A stretch of DNA of 64,000 bases, from assembly GCA_950022655.1 (NCBI GenBank), contig OX465584.1, positions 28,121,469 to 28,185,468 on the forward strand, written 5' to 3'. Under the pieces are notes generated by a model. That model saw nothing but the letters and a program-made list of their open reading frames with translations, was not told the origin of the DNA and ran no database searches. The DNA is from Alentia gelatinosa (lineage: Eukaryota > Annelida > Polychaeta > Phyllodocida > Polynoidae). Each line of letters opens with the position of its first letter. Position 1 is the stretch's first letter. The position numbers and the translations under genes are program-made. This document shows, piece after piece, positions 47,353-59,510 of this stretch.

Positions 47353-49533
47353 TTTACGTCATCAATTCTAAACTGTAGCGCCAGTTGCGGTCCTGACACA
47401 GACCAAGTCAAAACTATTTTTCATTATGTGAACAATTTTAATTTTTACTAAATAAAGTCTGGTTCTTTGTATATTTCCCCCAAAAGCAATTCACGTGTTT
47501 GCTGTCTTTTGTTCTTTCCTATCTATAGTAACTGCAAGCGGTAAGCCATTGGTTCTTTACAGTGATGTTTGTCGAGCGGTGTCATATACTGAAAACGATG
47601 AGGTCTATATAGCTCCTTTGTTTCCGTTGTTAATTGTAAGTTATTCGTAATTAATACAGACACGTTTGGAATATGTTTCTCTGTATTGACCTCATATAAT
47701 CTCTTTTCTAGTATTCAATAGTATTGTAAAGTTTTAATAAACAAAAACAAGTTGTCATGTGATAGAGAATATAATTCTTTTTATCTCCAATTCCGTGTCT
47801 GTTCAATTATAATAGTCATTGTAGATCATTTCCTACATGTAAATTGTGTTATCACCCTTAATCTTATAATCGATGGATAATTTAGTAACATCCTACCCTC
47901 TGATTACTATCAGATTGTTCTTTACGTTCAGAGATGCTGTAACTCTCAATAATGATACCTTAGGTTTGTATATGAAACTTGCTTAACATTTTGTTCGCCA
48001 GGTAAGAATGGAGGGATATTACTGAGGGGACATGAGACAGAAAAATCAGGACATAATAAAGGAAATTCAATACAAGGTAATTAATAAATTTAGTGCAGTT
48101 GAAATCTTTCTACAAATGTTATCTACATAATTTTGATTTATGGTGTTGTTGTCTTTTTTGATATTTACAAACTTTCACTTCATATGTCGGCCATGGGAAA
48201 ATTCAATATGGCCGCCAAAAAAGTGGCCTTTCAATTTTTCAAATCTACATAATGAACCTGATTACTACGAGACCTCAGGTTTTCCTACAAATAAATCTTT
48301 AGAAACGTGTAATATGACAGAGCACTGTACAAGTAAATCCCTAATCCGCACCTGCCATTTTCTGAAGTCCAGTCAGACCGCATAGAATTACACTAACAAA
48401 ACAGATCGGATAGCACCACATCAGGTGCTCATAAAGTCAATGCCTGACAAGTCCACCGAGCTGCTAACTGAGCCCACATTATACGATGAAGCTGGATTCC
48501 CCCCAAGCTTTATTGTGTGGGATTCAATTCCTATTACTTGACATGTACACGCCTCGTGAACCCTTCACCTTCAGACACTCCAATAACTCGACAACTCCAT
48601 GTTTGTACTGAATAAAGGACTGCACGCACACGAATGCTGGCTGCGATTGATGGACAATACAGTGATGACATTAAGGCTTTCACTAAAAGATCCCGTGTCA
48701 GATAAAATGAACAATCTTTTCATTGCCACAAATACATTGTCGAAAAATAACATATTGTCTGGCACACACTGCTTTTCCTATTCGATATGAAATCTTTAGT
48801 TTTACCTGTTGTTATTGACAAATTTTCAAATTTGAGATATTTATAAATTCAGTCCGTGGAGAGTTTGTGTACAAGCATAAACGTTAGGTCTTTTAAAAAC
48901 AAAGAGAGTTATGTAGGTGAGATAGAATTAGCCAAATTCATGAGAGTCTCAGCTACAAAGTTCGGAGTGAAGAAAATTAAGAGACTGGAGGGAATGATAA
49001 GGAGGTGTTCTGGAGAAATACAGAGCTCTCATGCATGGGGGAGCAGCCATGGAGCAAGTAGGCCTAATAGGAGGAACAGTGTCAAGAGGCGAGTTGAGCA
49101 GTTGCCCAGGGTGAATCAGCCATTGTTTAGCAGACCCCTGAAGAACACCGCGTATTCTGGGTCAATGCCAGGAGGCTCGGAGCGGGGCTAGGCATCTAGC
49201 ATGCATAAAGCGGCTCTCCACGATCCCACTGCCCGCCGAGAGCCATGCTTCTTTCTTGTTGGGTGTTGTCTTGGAGCCGTGCCGCTGCCTGGAGCCAAAG
49301 ATGTGGCGCGTGGAGCGTTTGGTGTTGTCATTTTGCGGGTAACGTGAAAGCTTGTGACAGCCGCATGGCTCTGGCAGATTAGGCGATGGCTAGATGCGTG
49401 TAGGAGTCAGATGAGCCGCCCCTGGGATTGCATACATTGGGAAGTGAATTGTTCTGGATGCCCCCAATAGGCATGATCTTGTGGACCATGCCAGTAACCA
49501 AGATAAAAGCTTATGGCGTACATCAACAATACA
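47353..49533. other. Intergenic DNA, no gene seen
   Basis: At 48200-48230 ATGGCCGCCAAAAAAGTGGCC forms a small inverted repeat. A 111-codon frame at 48856-49191 has no recognisable domain. Confidence 0.5.
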
Positions 49534-49769
49534 GGGAGCTGTTTCAAAAGTCGAATGAGGTCTCGCCAGCGGCACGTCACATTTTGAAAGCGAGAGGCCC
49601 GCAACAGCGAGCGGCACCTCAAATCAAAGCGGCAGCAAAACTACTACCAATATCCCAAAGAGAGCGGCACCTCCACCTCGACAGCGACGCTTCAAGTTCC
49701 ATTGTTGGCCTCTCGCATTGGCGATGAGTACTCTCGTTTAGCACCCTCCCGACTTTTGAAACAGCTCCC
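49534..49769. mobile_element. TIR element with subterminal AGCGGCA repeats, 236 bp
   Basis: Perfect 20-bp inverted termini GGGAGCTGTTTCAAAAGTCG lie at both ends. Inside, AGCGGCA occurs four times (about 49570, 49608, 49629, 49659), and GCGAGAGGCC/GGCCTCTCGC form an inner inverted pair. GC content is clearly above the flanks. There is no coding capacity. No convincing target duplication was seen. Confidence 0.82.
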
Positions 49770-50929
49770 AGATCCTTACCCTGTTAACGTGACACTTTCT
49801 CGACACAAGATGTCAGCTGGCTAAAGCCCACCTGTCTAGCCTTTCCCTTGTACTGCCTGAATACCGTCCTGAGAGTATTCATTACAATTAGCATCAGAGG
49901 GACGGAGCCACTAGGAATGGGAGACGCATCATAAAGATACTGGCGCTGCTGAAAACTGCCCCAAGACTGGTGCAAATAACAGCCACAGAACAAATTCTGT
50001 TCCGGCATGGAGGTGAGGCTGAGGCAAGGTAACATCACGGGTGTTCTCCTGAGTCATCAGGTGAGGCAGTTGTTGGAAGAAAGAGCCACCTGATTGCGTG
50101 GCAGTTACAGGCCCCCCCGCATTACAACCAACAAGGCTCACATATTTTCCACAATTCTGCATTTTAGTGTACATAATTCCCGAAGGCATTCTTTCATGGA
50201 AAGGCTCAATCTCTTTGTGTAAGACAAACTAGATTAGATTGATGAATTTTTTTGTATATACAAACTTTGCTTCTCTTTACTAATCATCAATGTGGATGGG
50301 GTTTACAGGTGGTTAATAAAACGATGAACAATCAAATATACATGTTTGGCTAAATATGTGTTATCCATTGGAGTAAAATGTGAGGAAAGCTGATTAAAGT
50401 GCGCAATCCATCATTGAATAATGAGACTCGCCTAAAATACAATAAACGAAAGTTTTCACATCTTTTACTGTATTTCTTCCTCTAATAAGTCATAAAGAAT
50501 GGTATTCATAAGTCTGTCCTGACTGTGTTTAAAGGGTTTACACCTGCCACACCAGAAGAGTGTTAATAAACCTATCCGTAATTTAGTTAATGTATCAAAG
50601 TTTGCACAGAGCGGTCTGAGATACTGTTTATTACTACAAATATAATATCCATTGTAAACTTATAACATTCACTACCATAGTTTACAGAGAGTGCACTAAA
50701 ATGGCTGTTATTACACTGACAGTGTCTGTTATAAATATACTAGCTTTTCAGCAGTAACCCCAGCTCATCAAACCATTGCCGATATATTTTTCTATGTTTT
50801 AACTTTATCATAGAGACAGGTGACGTCCTTTGATAATAAATGACGCATACAAACCCCGATATGCCCTTATTCCTTGGTTACAGTTTTATGAGTTACCAGA
50901 TCCCAACTTTTGGTGGAATCTTCAGCCAT
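49770..50929. other. Intergenic DNA, no gene seen
   Basis: Mostly AT-rich; nothing coding or repeated was recognised. Confidence 0.5.
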
Positions 50930-51280
50930 TGCGCACGGAGACCCCTATATCTATAGGCTGGATTCATAGGCGGTAGGCGGAGATTGGTTTAGGCTGGGGA
51001 AGGAGGAGGACCTGGCAAATGATCACCAGAGGGAGGCAGCAGCAACCACCGAGCCGCCAATTGATGTTTGGCTGCTTGGGGTTTGGATTAATCAGCCTCC
51101 AGGCTCTGAGGCACACAGGCTGTCGCAACCCGGACCAACATTAAAGTCGGCGCCTTAATTGGAAGGCCCTACAGCTTGCCTTTGTGACTCCTCCCTCAGC
51201 ACCCTCCGGCGGTGAAATGACGACTCCTGTGCACACACAGGCTACATTCACAGAGCCGGGCCCACCAAGCGGATCCAAAA
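50930..51280. promoter_or_regulatory. GC-rich islet with CTCF-like and homeodomain-like words
   Basis: GATCACCAGAGGGAGGCAGC at 51021-51040 closely resembles the word at 44178-44196 (complement). GGATTAATCAG (about 51085), TTAATTGG and CCAATTGATG are homeodomain-type cores. No exon was recognised. Confidence 0.3.
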
Positions 51281-52059
51281 GATTCAAACTGAAAAAAAGT
51301 TTGTTTTTTATGTTGTTGCTGATTAAGAAAAGTCGATTTCATGAAGACTTTCACTCTTTCTCAGGCGTTTCCTGAAGGATCCTTCTTAGGTTTAACTACC
51401 AATCAAATGTCATATGTTTTATATTAAAGTGGGAAATTTATGTTGGTTCAATTAGGTTTATCTTTGCCATCTTCGAATGAAATTGATTCTGTAGAAAAAA
51501 TGATACCGTCTGAACAAAAGCCTAGACGCAAATAGGTAGTCTGCTGTCGTCTGATAAGCTTTGATTTTTATGTTCATTGATCGTATTTTCACAAAATTTC
51601 AATCCGTCATTCACAATTCGGAAATATTAAGGGAACTAATCACAGTACTCTTTGTTGGAAAAATGCCTGGCTCTTTGAAAATACTTAAGCTTATGAGGTC
51701 ATTTGCTAGGCGGGTATTTCGGTCATTAGCTTCATTTGCATTGTGTCTGATTTGCGATGACAGATCATAACATATATAACTGATTAGTCACTACACAGGC
51801 TCAGGTGATACCTGAAGGCATCATAGTTTTGTGTGATAAGGTAGAACAATTATTTATCAATATACATGAAACTTCCAAGGAGGGGTAGGTATAACATCAT
51901 ATCTGTAAGTTATACGGCACAGAATTCAGTACCATGTCTAACAATCTTGAATAGTTCAATAGTGACGGGCGGTAGAGCTGATATGAGTGGTATAACACAT
52001 AGAAGCTACTTAAACCTTACCACTGTATAGAAGAGGGGTTTTTCCGGGCTAACTGCAAA
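51281..52059. other. Intergenic DNA, no gene seen
   Basis: Short open frames only; nothing recognised. Confidence 0.5.
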
Positions 52060-53480
52060 AAACTTTCCCCAGAATGTCTGTGCCTTCAAATCTAGAGGAA
52101 ATACTCAAGGATAGTAATTCATATGTGCATATGGTTGGAAAACTTGCCGATTCAAAGGATAGATACACACATACAGCTCGTATTGAACACTGCAGTCTTC
52201 AAAATAGAGATGTACGTATGTGTGGAACGAAAGGGCGACTGGCTCCTGCATCTACTGGCAGTGGTGAAAATGTTACCATACTTCTTTGCCTCTAACATAT
52301 AATTATGTTAGATATGCCCTGTACTACCCAAGATCCATGTAGAATCTACCGTCAGATGTCCTGAAAAGTTGCAGGTGATCATGTGAAGCGCCACTGCTCA
52401 GGCATATGGGCATTTGGTCAGATGTGTACATCAAGACAACATTCATGAGATATAGAAAGTGTCCTGGTGGTCTTAAAGGGATGTCCTTGTAACCCAAAAA
52501 AATGAAGACTTAAGCTCATAGTCTGCTCATATATTGCCAGTTGAATAAGTTATTGTTAGACATGTGTGAAAAAGATGCATCAGAAGATGTCCACATTCAC
52601 AAAGAAGAAGGAAAAGGGAGGATCAATTCTGACAAAGATGACAGAGAGAAACTTAGAACAAAGCTACAATTTGTGAGCCATCCCTTAAAATCTGGCACTC
52701 CCCCTGAGCCAATTGTCAACATTAGTGCTGGCAGGATTGGACCAGATAATGTAAATGTTGATAAATCAGTTTCAATAGGAGACAACCAAAGCGAGGAAAT
52801 CATGGTTAAAGTAGTAACCATGGCTGTCACTAGGAAAAGTCTCAAAGTCAGAGAAAGTGCTAACCATAATTGACTCTGGATTGATCCACTCAAGAGGTAT
52901 GGTGCTAGAGCACTCTTGAAATTGTCAACTTGCTATGAGATTTGAACTTGCCCCAATGCCAACTTCAATGTTCACTGAAAAAGGTGATATGAGGATATGC
53001 AAGAGTAAGAGTATTCTGAATAGGAACTTGCAGATTGAGCAATGATGTTTACAAAACCAGATGTAATTCTTATTGATGGATGTGCCATTCTGTGGAGTAC
53101 TTTAGGGATTTCATCCTCCAATTGTCTCCTGCTACATGATGTGTAGCTCGTGTTAGATCTGTATCATTATCATAGTATCAAGAACCCTGCACGGGTAGAA
53201 AGAGCTAGATATATTGTTGCTCACCGACATCAAATATCCCTGCATACTCTGTTGCGATTACAGGAAGGTCACCCTGTCTGTAACAAGCAGTAAAGTACAG
53301 TTAATCCAAATCATCATGAGGAGGCTGATGTTTCCCAGGCAATGAAGGAACAAGAACAGCTGAGATCAGGTCATATCTGATGATACCGATGAATTTGTGT
53401 TGCTTCTTAAATCTTACCTTCTTTGACCTTTCTCTGAGTTTGAAATCATTACCAAGCCTCTTATGTGGAATGTAAGCTGT
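52060..53480 (+). pseudogene. Broken copy of a high-copy invertebrate protein family (SDDTDxFVLL type)
   Basis: Across several frames the plus strand shows colinear conserved blocks: W-S-D-V-Y-I-K-T-T-F-M-R-Y-R-K-C-P-G-G-L-K-G (52415-52480); H-P-L-K-S-G and I-V-N-I-S-A-G-R-I-G-P-D-N-V-N-V-D-K (52682-52765); K-V-V-T-M-A-V; L-A-P-M-P-T-S-M-F-T-E-K-G (about 52947-52985); a D-R-Y-H-like block as D-L-Y-H-Y-H-S-I-K (about 53160-53190); and I-S-D-D-T-D-E-F-V-L-L-L-K-S-Y-L (53373-53420). These resemble large uncharacterised proteins present in many copies in cnidarian, mollusc and lancelet genomes. The final block is reminiscent of PIN-like folds. Function is unknown. Stops and frameshifts show this copy is dead. 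Confidence 0.55.
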
Positions 53481-53873
53481 CTATATCTTAAGGAATGATT
53501 TTGAAATGTTCTGTTCTGCAAACCTTTTGCATTTCATCTCACAATTTTATAGTTTAGCATTAAATGACAAAATTGACCTTAATTTGACCTTCACCTGATG
53601 TTTCAAGGTCAAATATAATACTTATCTTTCCGTAATTTTATCAATCAAATATGGGAATCCTTTTGAGAATAACTCATAAAATGTGATTTACTATATATCC
53701 ATGCCGTATATATTGTAAATACGCACCGTTTCGCCATGTAACGTAAAAATACCGTACGGAGCAGTGTTCCGTATGGCAAAATACGGAACACCATCGGTAC
53801 ATGTTAACTAGAATATCAGTTGTTTGCTATATTAATTTGATTTTTTTTCTTCAAAATTTCGCTTATATACAGT

Positions 53874-54030
53874 AAATATAGAACGACCTACCATGATTGT
53901 ACAAGCCACAAAACTCGATAATAATTTACGATTGGTACGGAACTTGGTGTAAAGGCCACGTTCCGTACAAACCATAAATTATCATCTCGTTTTGTGCCTT
54001 GTACAGCATGGTCAGGACGTTCTATATAAT
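53874..54030. repeat. Long imperfect hairpin with GTTCCGTA motifs
   Basis: The left arm (53874-53943) and right arm (53960-54030) are inverted copies of about 68 bp, roughly 80% matched, separated by a 16-nt loop. TACGGAAC/GTTCCGTA closes the loop and also occurs just upstream at about 53768 and 53782. It may be a fold-back element or a hairpin RNA precursor. Confidence 0.85.
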
Positions 54031-54579
54031 TACTATGAAGTTGTGTTGAAATAGATATATTCATTTAATTTTTACTTTTCATATTTTCATTTAAAATGAT
54101 CATATCTGGAAATGCTGAGCCCATATAAACTGGCATGAAGCATATTTGAAATCAGGAGATTCAGGAGCTCCAGAGACAATAATAAAACGTTGCATGTATT
54201 CCCAAACACTCTTCCTACCTTGGTGTTGATTGAAGAAAATCCATTAGTTATTAGTTTGGAACCTGAAATTATATGTATTCTATACCAAGAATTAATTACT
54301 AGATATTATCACGCTGCAATGTAGCTTAAAAGGATATGAATATATCCCAAGTTACTTAGTCGATAATGCTTTGCTATGTTTACGTCTTAATCAGATAAAG
54401 ACAGAGATTGTAAGGAAAACAAAATAGTTAAACCTAATATTAAACGTATTACCCAACGACTGGGGGTTTATAGTCTTGAACAATTATATCCATATGCTGG
54501 AGGTCTAGACCTGAGAAGTGGGCGTGGAGCGGAATTCGGGGATTCGTTACCAGGTAAAAATAGACCTGACGGCCAGGGT
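54031..54579. other. Intergenic AT-rich DNA, no gene seen
   Basis: Nothing recognised. Confidence 0.5.
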
Positions 54580-55120
54580 AGATGGGAGTAGATGGTAGGT
54601 GGGCGGGAAGAGGAAACATTTTAAGTGACTTCCTCCCTACGCCTGCGCACTGAGGTCGTCGATCACGTAAAGCAGACATACGCTGTGAAAGCAGCCTTTC
54701 AATCGGGCCGACTTCAGCATGGAGAGAGCGCGGGGTGCCACCCCACAAGACCACTCCACTACACCACCCGACCCGCCAAAACTAGACCGATAGAACACAG
54801 CTGGCAATCCCAACCTGTCCCTGACTCACCCTCAACCGCTCCTTCTCCTCCCACGGAGAGGGTAAAAAACACCTTTAAAGGTAACAAACTGGAGCGACAT
54901 TAGTGGCAGTCAATCGTAGAAGAGAACGACTTCCCCCAACCATCGCCAATTGGAAATGCCACCAGTGGGCGTCCATGGCGGTCACGTGATCACCCGGCGA
55001 GACATGGGCCTCGTTTTTGGGACAGACATTACATATATGTAACGAGCGCACAATCTCTAGCGCTGACATCCAAAATGGCGGTGCGTCACGAGATGGCCGA
55101 ATTACAGCCTGTTGTTTCTG
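54580..55120. promoter_or_regulatory. GC-rich islet with YY1-like word
   Basis: CpG-richer than its flanks. CCAAAATGGCGGTGCG at about 55071 contains a YY1-type core with an ATG opening only 16 codons. Open frames of 64-102 codons occur on both strands but match nothing recognised. Confidence 0.2.
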
Positions 55121-56501
55121 CTCTCTGATGGTTTGCTCCTATGATTTGCCGTGATGTAAGGCCCATGTTTCACCGTTCCGCTGTCGCCAGCTGTCATTGT
55201 GGGGATTGGGAATAGGGAGATGGTGAGGTGAAGCTCCCCTAATAGACTACTCTGTCTATTCAATCTTAGTTCTATGTTAGGGAGGTAGACAATTAGTTCC
55301 AGTGACCAATAGAGTCAGCTTCTTAGAAAGATATAAATTCTCGCATATTCAATTCCAATGTAGTTATGCATATATGAAAGCAAGCCTTTTTTCCCGTTTA
55401 CAGTAGGCCTAAATAATACACATTCAATACGTCGAGAAATATGCCGTTGAAATGTATATTAAAGATACTTTCTCTGAATCATTCGCTGTCATATTTGTTA
55501 TGATTTCCATGATAACAAGATATCTAGACTGAAGATTGATTTTAAAAATATAGACTACAAATTGATGTTAAAATATGAATTATTCTAAGCATCACAATAG
55601 AGTTCGCCTTCTTCATATATGCGCATTTTCTTTGTGCTGTACCAGTTAAGTGAAAGGCATTGCATACATTATACTGGCGCGTAAGTAGTGTATGAAATGT
55701 TTACTGCTCCATGTTAATGTTCTTAAGAACTACAATGCACTAATAAATATTTTTTATAGACTAAAGTACAGGTATTAGATTTGGATCTTTGACGTTGAGA
55801 TCATATTCAATCACATTAATGTAAATGATAAAGATAATAAGATAATCTGTATCAATATTGCATATGAGCTAGTGACAATATGCCTCTCATCCAATGGACT
55901 AGCACATATATACAATAATCAATGGTGGCATTGAAATACCAGGTTGGGGGTTCGAATGCCTAGTTTGGGCGTTGATCCTTATCAGGTACGGAAAAAGCTG
56001 TCTGCACTGCCACCATGAAGTACATTTAGGAAGTAACTCAGGCTATCACACCAACTTTGCCTCAATACAGTCTGAACTCTACTGGTTACTATTATTTCCG
56101 TTTGATTCACTTGTCGACTAGGGAATGAGGGCAAACCGTCAGAGATTATCTGAGGAAATATACCACTTAACACACTGACTGCACCCAATGTGTGCTAGTG
56201 GCCACCTTCATATCTTCAATTTTTCCTAAAGAGATCGAAATATTAGTGCATGATTGCAGATTGAGAGCATATGACATACCAAATTGTTGCATGAGTGAGT
56301 CACCACGTAAATTCTGTTACAATGTCACAAATCTGATATGTGATAGAACAACATACTTCCTCTTGTTCGCTTGGCGTAATTCCCAGTCCCAAAGCGGCCT
56401 TTGCCTGTTTCTACTTATGTTCTTCACATGAACAGGGGAATAGCACATTCCGCCCCTAATCTCTTTACTTGCATGCAGTTATGTCTACCCTCTGGATTTC
56501 C
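55121..56501. other. Intergenic DNA, no gene seen
   Basis: AT-rich and without recognisable features. GGGGGTTCGAATGCC near 55945 only superficially resembles a tRNA T-arm. Confidence 0.5.
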
Positions 56502-56770
56502 AACCCTGTCATCCACCCTAGCACCCACCCTAGCACCCACCTTGTCACCCCCCTATCACCACCCTATCATCCACCTTGTCACCCACCCTGTCACCCACAC
56601 TAGCACCCACCTATCACTATCACCCACCCTGTCACCCACCCTATCACCCACCCTGTCACCCACCCTATCACCCACCCTGTCACCCACCCTGTCACCTACC
56701 CTGTCACCCACCCTATCATCCACCCTGTCACCCACCCTGTCACCCACCCCGTCATCCACCCTGTCGCCCG
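56502..56770. repeat. 12-bp minisatellite, CACCCACCCTGT-like
   Basis: About 22 variant units of CACCCACCCTGT/CACCCACCCTAT are arrayed head to tail. Because 12 is a multiple of three, all frames stay open (T-L-S-P and G-D-R-V type runs), which explains long frames on both strands. The minus strand is G-rich with regularly spaced GGG. Confidence 0.95.
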
Positions 56771-57949
56771 CCCAGCGGGTGCAGACCGGCGTTTTGTGTG
56801 GCGTGATCTGAAACATGGTCTGCGACCAGCTGATAGCTTTATACCGACATCATTACGCCCCGGAGGACAGAGCCATCCTGTGTCCCTGCAGGGGGTAATG
56901 CCTCTCCGGAGGCCTCCCTGATCGCTGTCGACAGGGCCTGACACCCTCTGATAACATCTGCAGGCTTGGAGCTGGCGGGCGGGCTGCGGGCCGGTAATGG
57001 TCGGGGCGAGGGTCCGCACCTGGCCTTGTTTGCGTGTGTGACGACGTATGTTCGTGTCCTCTGTCTCCATCTGTTGATCCACACATTTCTACAGCTTCCG
57101 GTGCTGATCGATTTCTTGTCGTTGGCTTGTTTTCTTGGTTTTGTGAATAGTATCGTGGATAACAAGCTACTCTCTTTCTTTTTTTTTATATAAAAGAAAG
57201 GTCTTTGTTCGAAATAAATTGGTTGTTATTAATTACTCACAAAAACATTTTGTAGCAGATTTTAGTTGTCATCATAAATTACTTATCATTTATGTATATC
57301 CCCAGAGACAGAAGATTCATTGTAGGAAATAGGAGATGACAATGGAGGTAGTCAACCAGAACGATATATATCATTGATTCAGTGTTTCTAGAATTGGAGG
57401 TGAGACACCAGGCAGAGAAAACAAAATAGGTAACTTACTATACATAGCACCAAAAGGGTGGAGGCGTAAGGAGTGTTATAGATAAGGGTATCACAAAGAG
57501 ATATTTCGCTTTTTGAATATCTATAACGTTTATTTTAAAGAGATACAAGTCAGTTCGTCCGCAACTACTTTTTCTTGCATGGACAAAATTGTCATTCTTT
57601 TTTGTATCTTATTGATTTTCATGCGGTCTTATGACGACAACCTGGGCTAATATAGGAAGCATTTGTTCTATTCAGTTATTTATTCGATACGTTACTTGTC
57701 TGATTTCTAGTCACTAGAACTTACGATGGTATGACAGCGTAGTTCTTTTATAAAATCGATAGAAATATAACACCTTGATAACTTCTAAACATATAGACTC
57801 ATATAGAATTTTAATGCTTACAAAGAAAAGCACATCATGAATTCATATTACAGTGAACTGACACATTAGCCGCTGCAGCCCATGGTCTATTTCAGTCATA
57901 GTTGAGCCTACATCGCAGTCTCCTTCTCTGTAACGTCCCCCTCTTCAGC
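56771..57949. other. Intergenic DNA, GC-richer at its start, no gene seen
   Basis: 56771-57060 is GC-richer, with overlapping unrecognised frames on both strands. The remainder is AT-rich. Confidence 0.45.
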
Positions 57950-58760
57950 AAACACTTCCGCTGCCTCGTTCCCAAGGGACGCTCCAAGCCACTACCATGA
58001 CGTATGATTTCTTTACCCCTCCCGTCAAAACGCTAAACGACAATGACGTCAGCGCCCTATAGCAGGACCGGGATGTCAGCTATACCCTGCGTCCACAGCG
58101 GCAAGTCCTGCCTCGCCGCGCGGCGCCGGGGGCGGGAGGCTCGGGGCCGGGGGCGGCACTCGTGGCTTTTTTTATAGAGGGGTTAGGGTGGGAGCAGGAA
58201 GGGGTCATCTCTACGAAGAAGAGCGAGCTCGCAAATCAGATTGCGACGTCATCAGATAATACAGAGGCTGGCGGGGAAATTAGATTGTACGTTTGACACG
58301 GTTGCGGTTAGCGTCGTCGCGAGTAAAAGCAACGGCTGGAACGGGCCAGTCGGCTTCATTTATCTGACGTTGGTGCCGCTGCAGGCGCGCTGGCTAAGTA
58401 CGTTAGCTTCCGCCGACTGACCAGCGTTCAGTTGGTGACGCTTCCGCACGGAAACGTTGTCCTGTATACCCCCCTCCCCTCCGGCCACGTGGTCGGTCTT
58501 GTCAGGGTCATACTGATGGGCAGCAATTAAGACTCGTTATTGGCAAGTGCAGTGGGCGAGGGGCGCATTCGAGACATATACCGCATTATGGCCGCACAAA
58601 TGGCAACTCAGCACCTCGTGAAATATCTCCACGAGTGCGCAGGCGTCGTAACCCCGGATGGCTCCAGGGTCAGGGGTCACTTCCGCCAAACCTGATCTGC
58701 CCGGTAACAGGATGACGCCGTTTTCAATTACTCACGTGCGAGGTGGGCGAGGACTTCCTT
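57950..58760 (+). promoter_or_regulatory. CpG-island promoter candidate
   Basis: This is the GC- and CpG-richest stretch of the window. TGACGTCA (58044-58051) and GACGTCA (about 58245) are CRE-like. GGGGGCGG boxes occur near 58129 and 58149. TTTATAGAG at 58171 is TATA-like, directly downstream of the GC boxes, suggesting rightward transcription from about 58200. A 35-codon frame starts at ATG 58588 (M-A-A-Q-M-A-T-Q-H) and stops at 58693-58695. No exon homology was recognised, so any transcript may be noncoding or spliced to exons outside the window. Confidence 0.4.
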
Positions 58761-59324
58761 TATACATATATAACACATATATATTTTTGTGATGTTCCTG
58801 TGCTTTGTACTGAGCGTATGGGTTTTGTTCTCTTGGTATTTTTTTACCTATGCGAGTATAGAGGGATATGAGGAATAAAAGTTCATATTAAAAGATACCA
58901 AACAACCTCGTCCCTATCACCTGCCCACACCGCGAACATGGCACGAAGTCGGTACGAATCCCCATCCAGTGGCTGATATCCGGCAAACTTCATTCATTTC
59001 CAGCGAACCCGATTTCGGCAGCAAGCTCAACGTGGATTCAATCGAGTTTTAGGGCAGTCGCAGGCATGGACGACCGACACAGGTTTCACATTAGGGCGTG
59101 GTCATGTCCTCACGTACCATGCTGCAGACCGACTGCACCGTCCATATCCGTTTTCCGTGAGTGACGCTGTCTCACGTACTGCTCATAACAGCTCTGTACC
59201 TGTCTATGGCTATTTTCCCAAACATGATCGATTTTTATTGTTTTGATGGTCTTTCTATAGTATTTATCACTGCTCCCATGTGAATGTCCAGTTCAGGATT
59301 TTAAAAGCTGGAATGGCTGTTTGC

Positions 59325-59510
59325 AGTTTTCTTGAGCGCAGGAAAACGTGCTAGACTAGTGACATATAGGCCTCCAGCTTGCTGCAGAAAAGCTAACCAG
59401 TCACTGCCATTGAGCCATATATAAAGGCCTGGTAAAATGATTAGGTGTCCAGTATCCAGCCTTACCATATCCCCTGCCCAACTACTGACTTGGTTTCTTA
59501 AAATATAATT
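59325..59510 (+). mobile_element. LINE 5' leader fragment (same family as 32.5 kb)
   Basis: TTTTCTTGAGCGCAGGAAAA, AGCTTGCTGCAGA and TATATAAAGGCCTGG..CCAGTATCC follow in the same order as the complement of about 32520-32340. A short frame begins ATG-TCA-ACC at 59548 and is open for 30 codons. The body of the element was not found. Confidence 0.6.

Noticed and set aside
55870..55970. Possible tRNA or tRNA-derived SINE (GGGGGTTCGAATGCC)
   Set aside because: Only a T-arm-like word is present; no acceptor, D or anticodon arms can be folded around it.
56401..57165. Several 75-136-codon frames on both strands
   Set aside because: They are produced by the 12-bp minisatellite and the adjoining GC-rich DNA.
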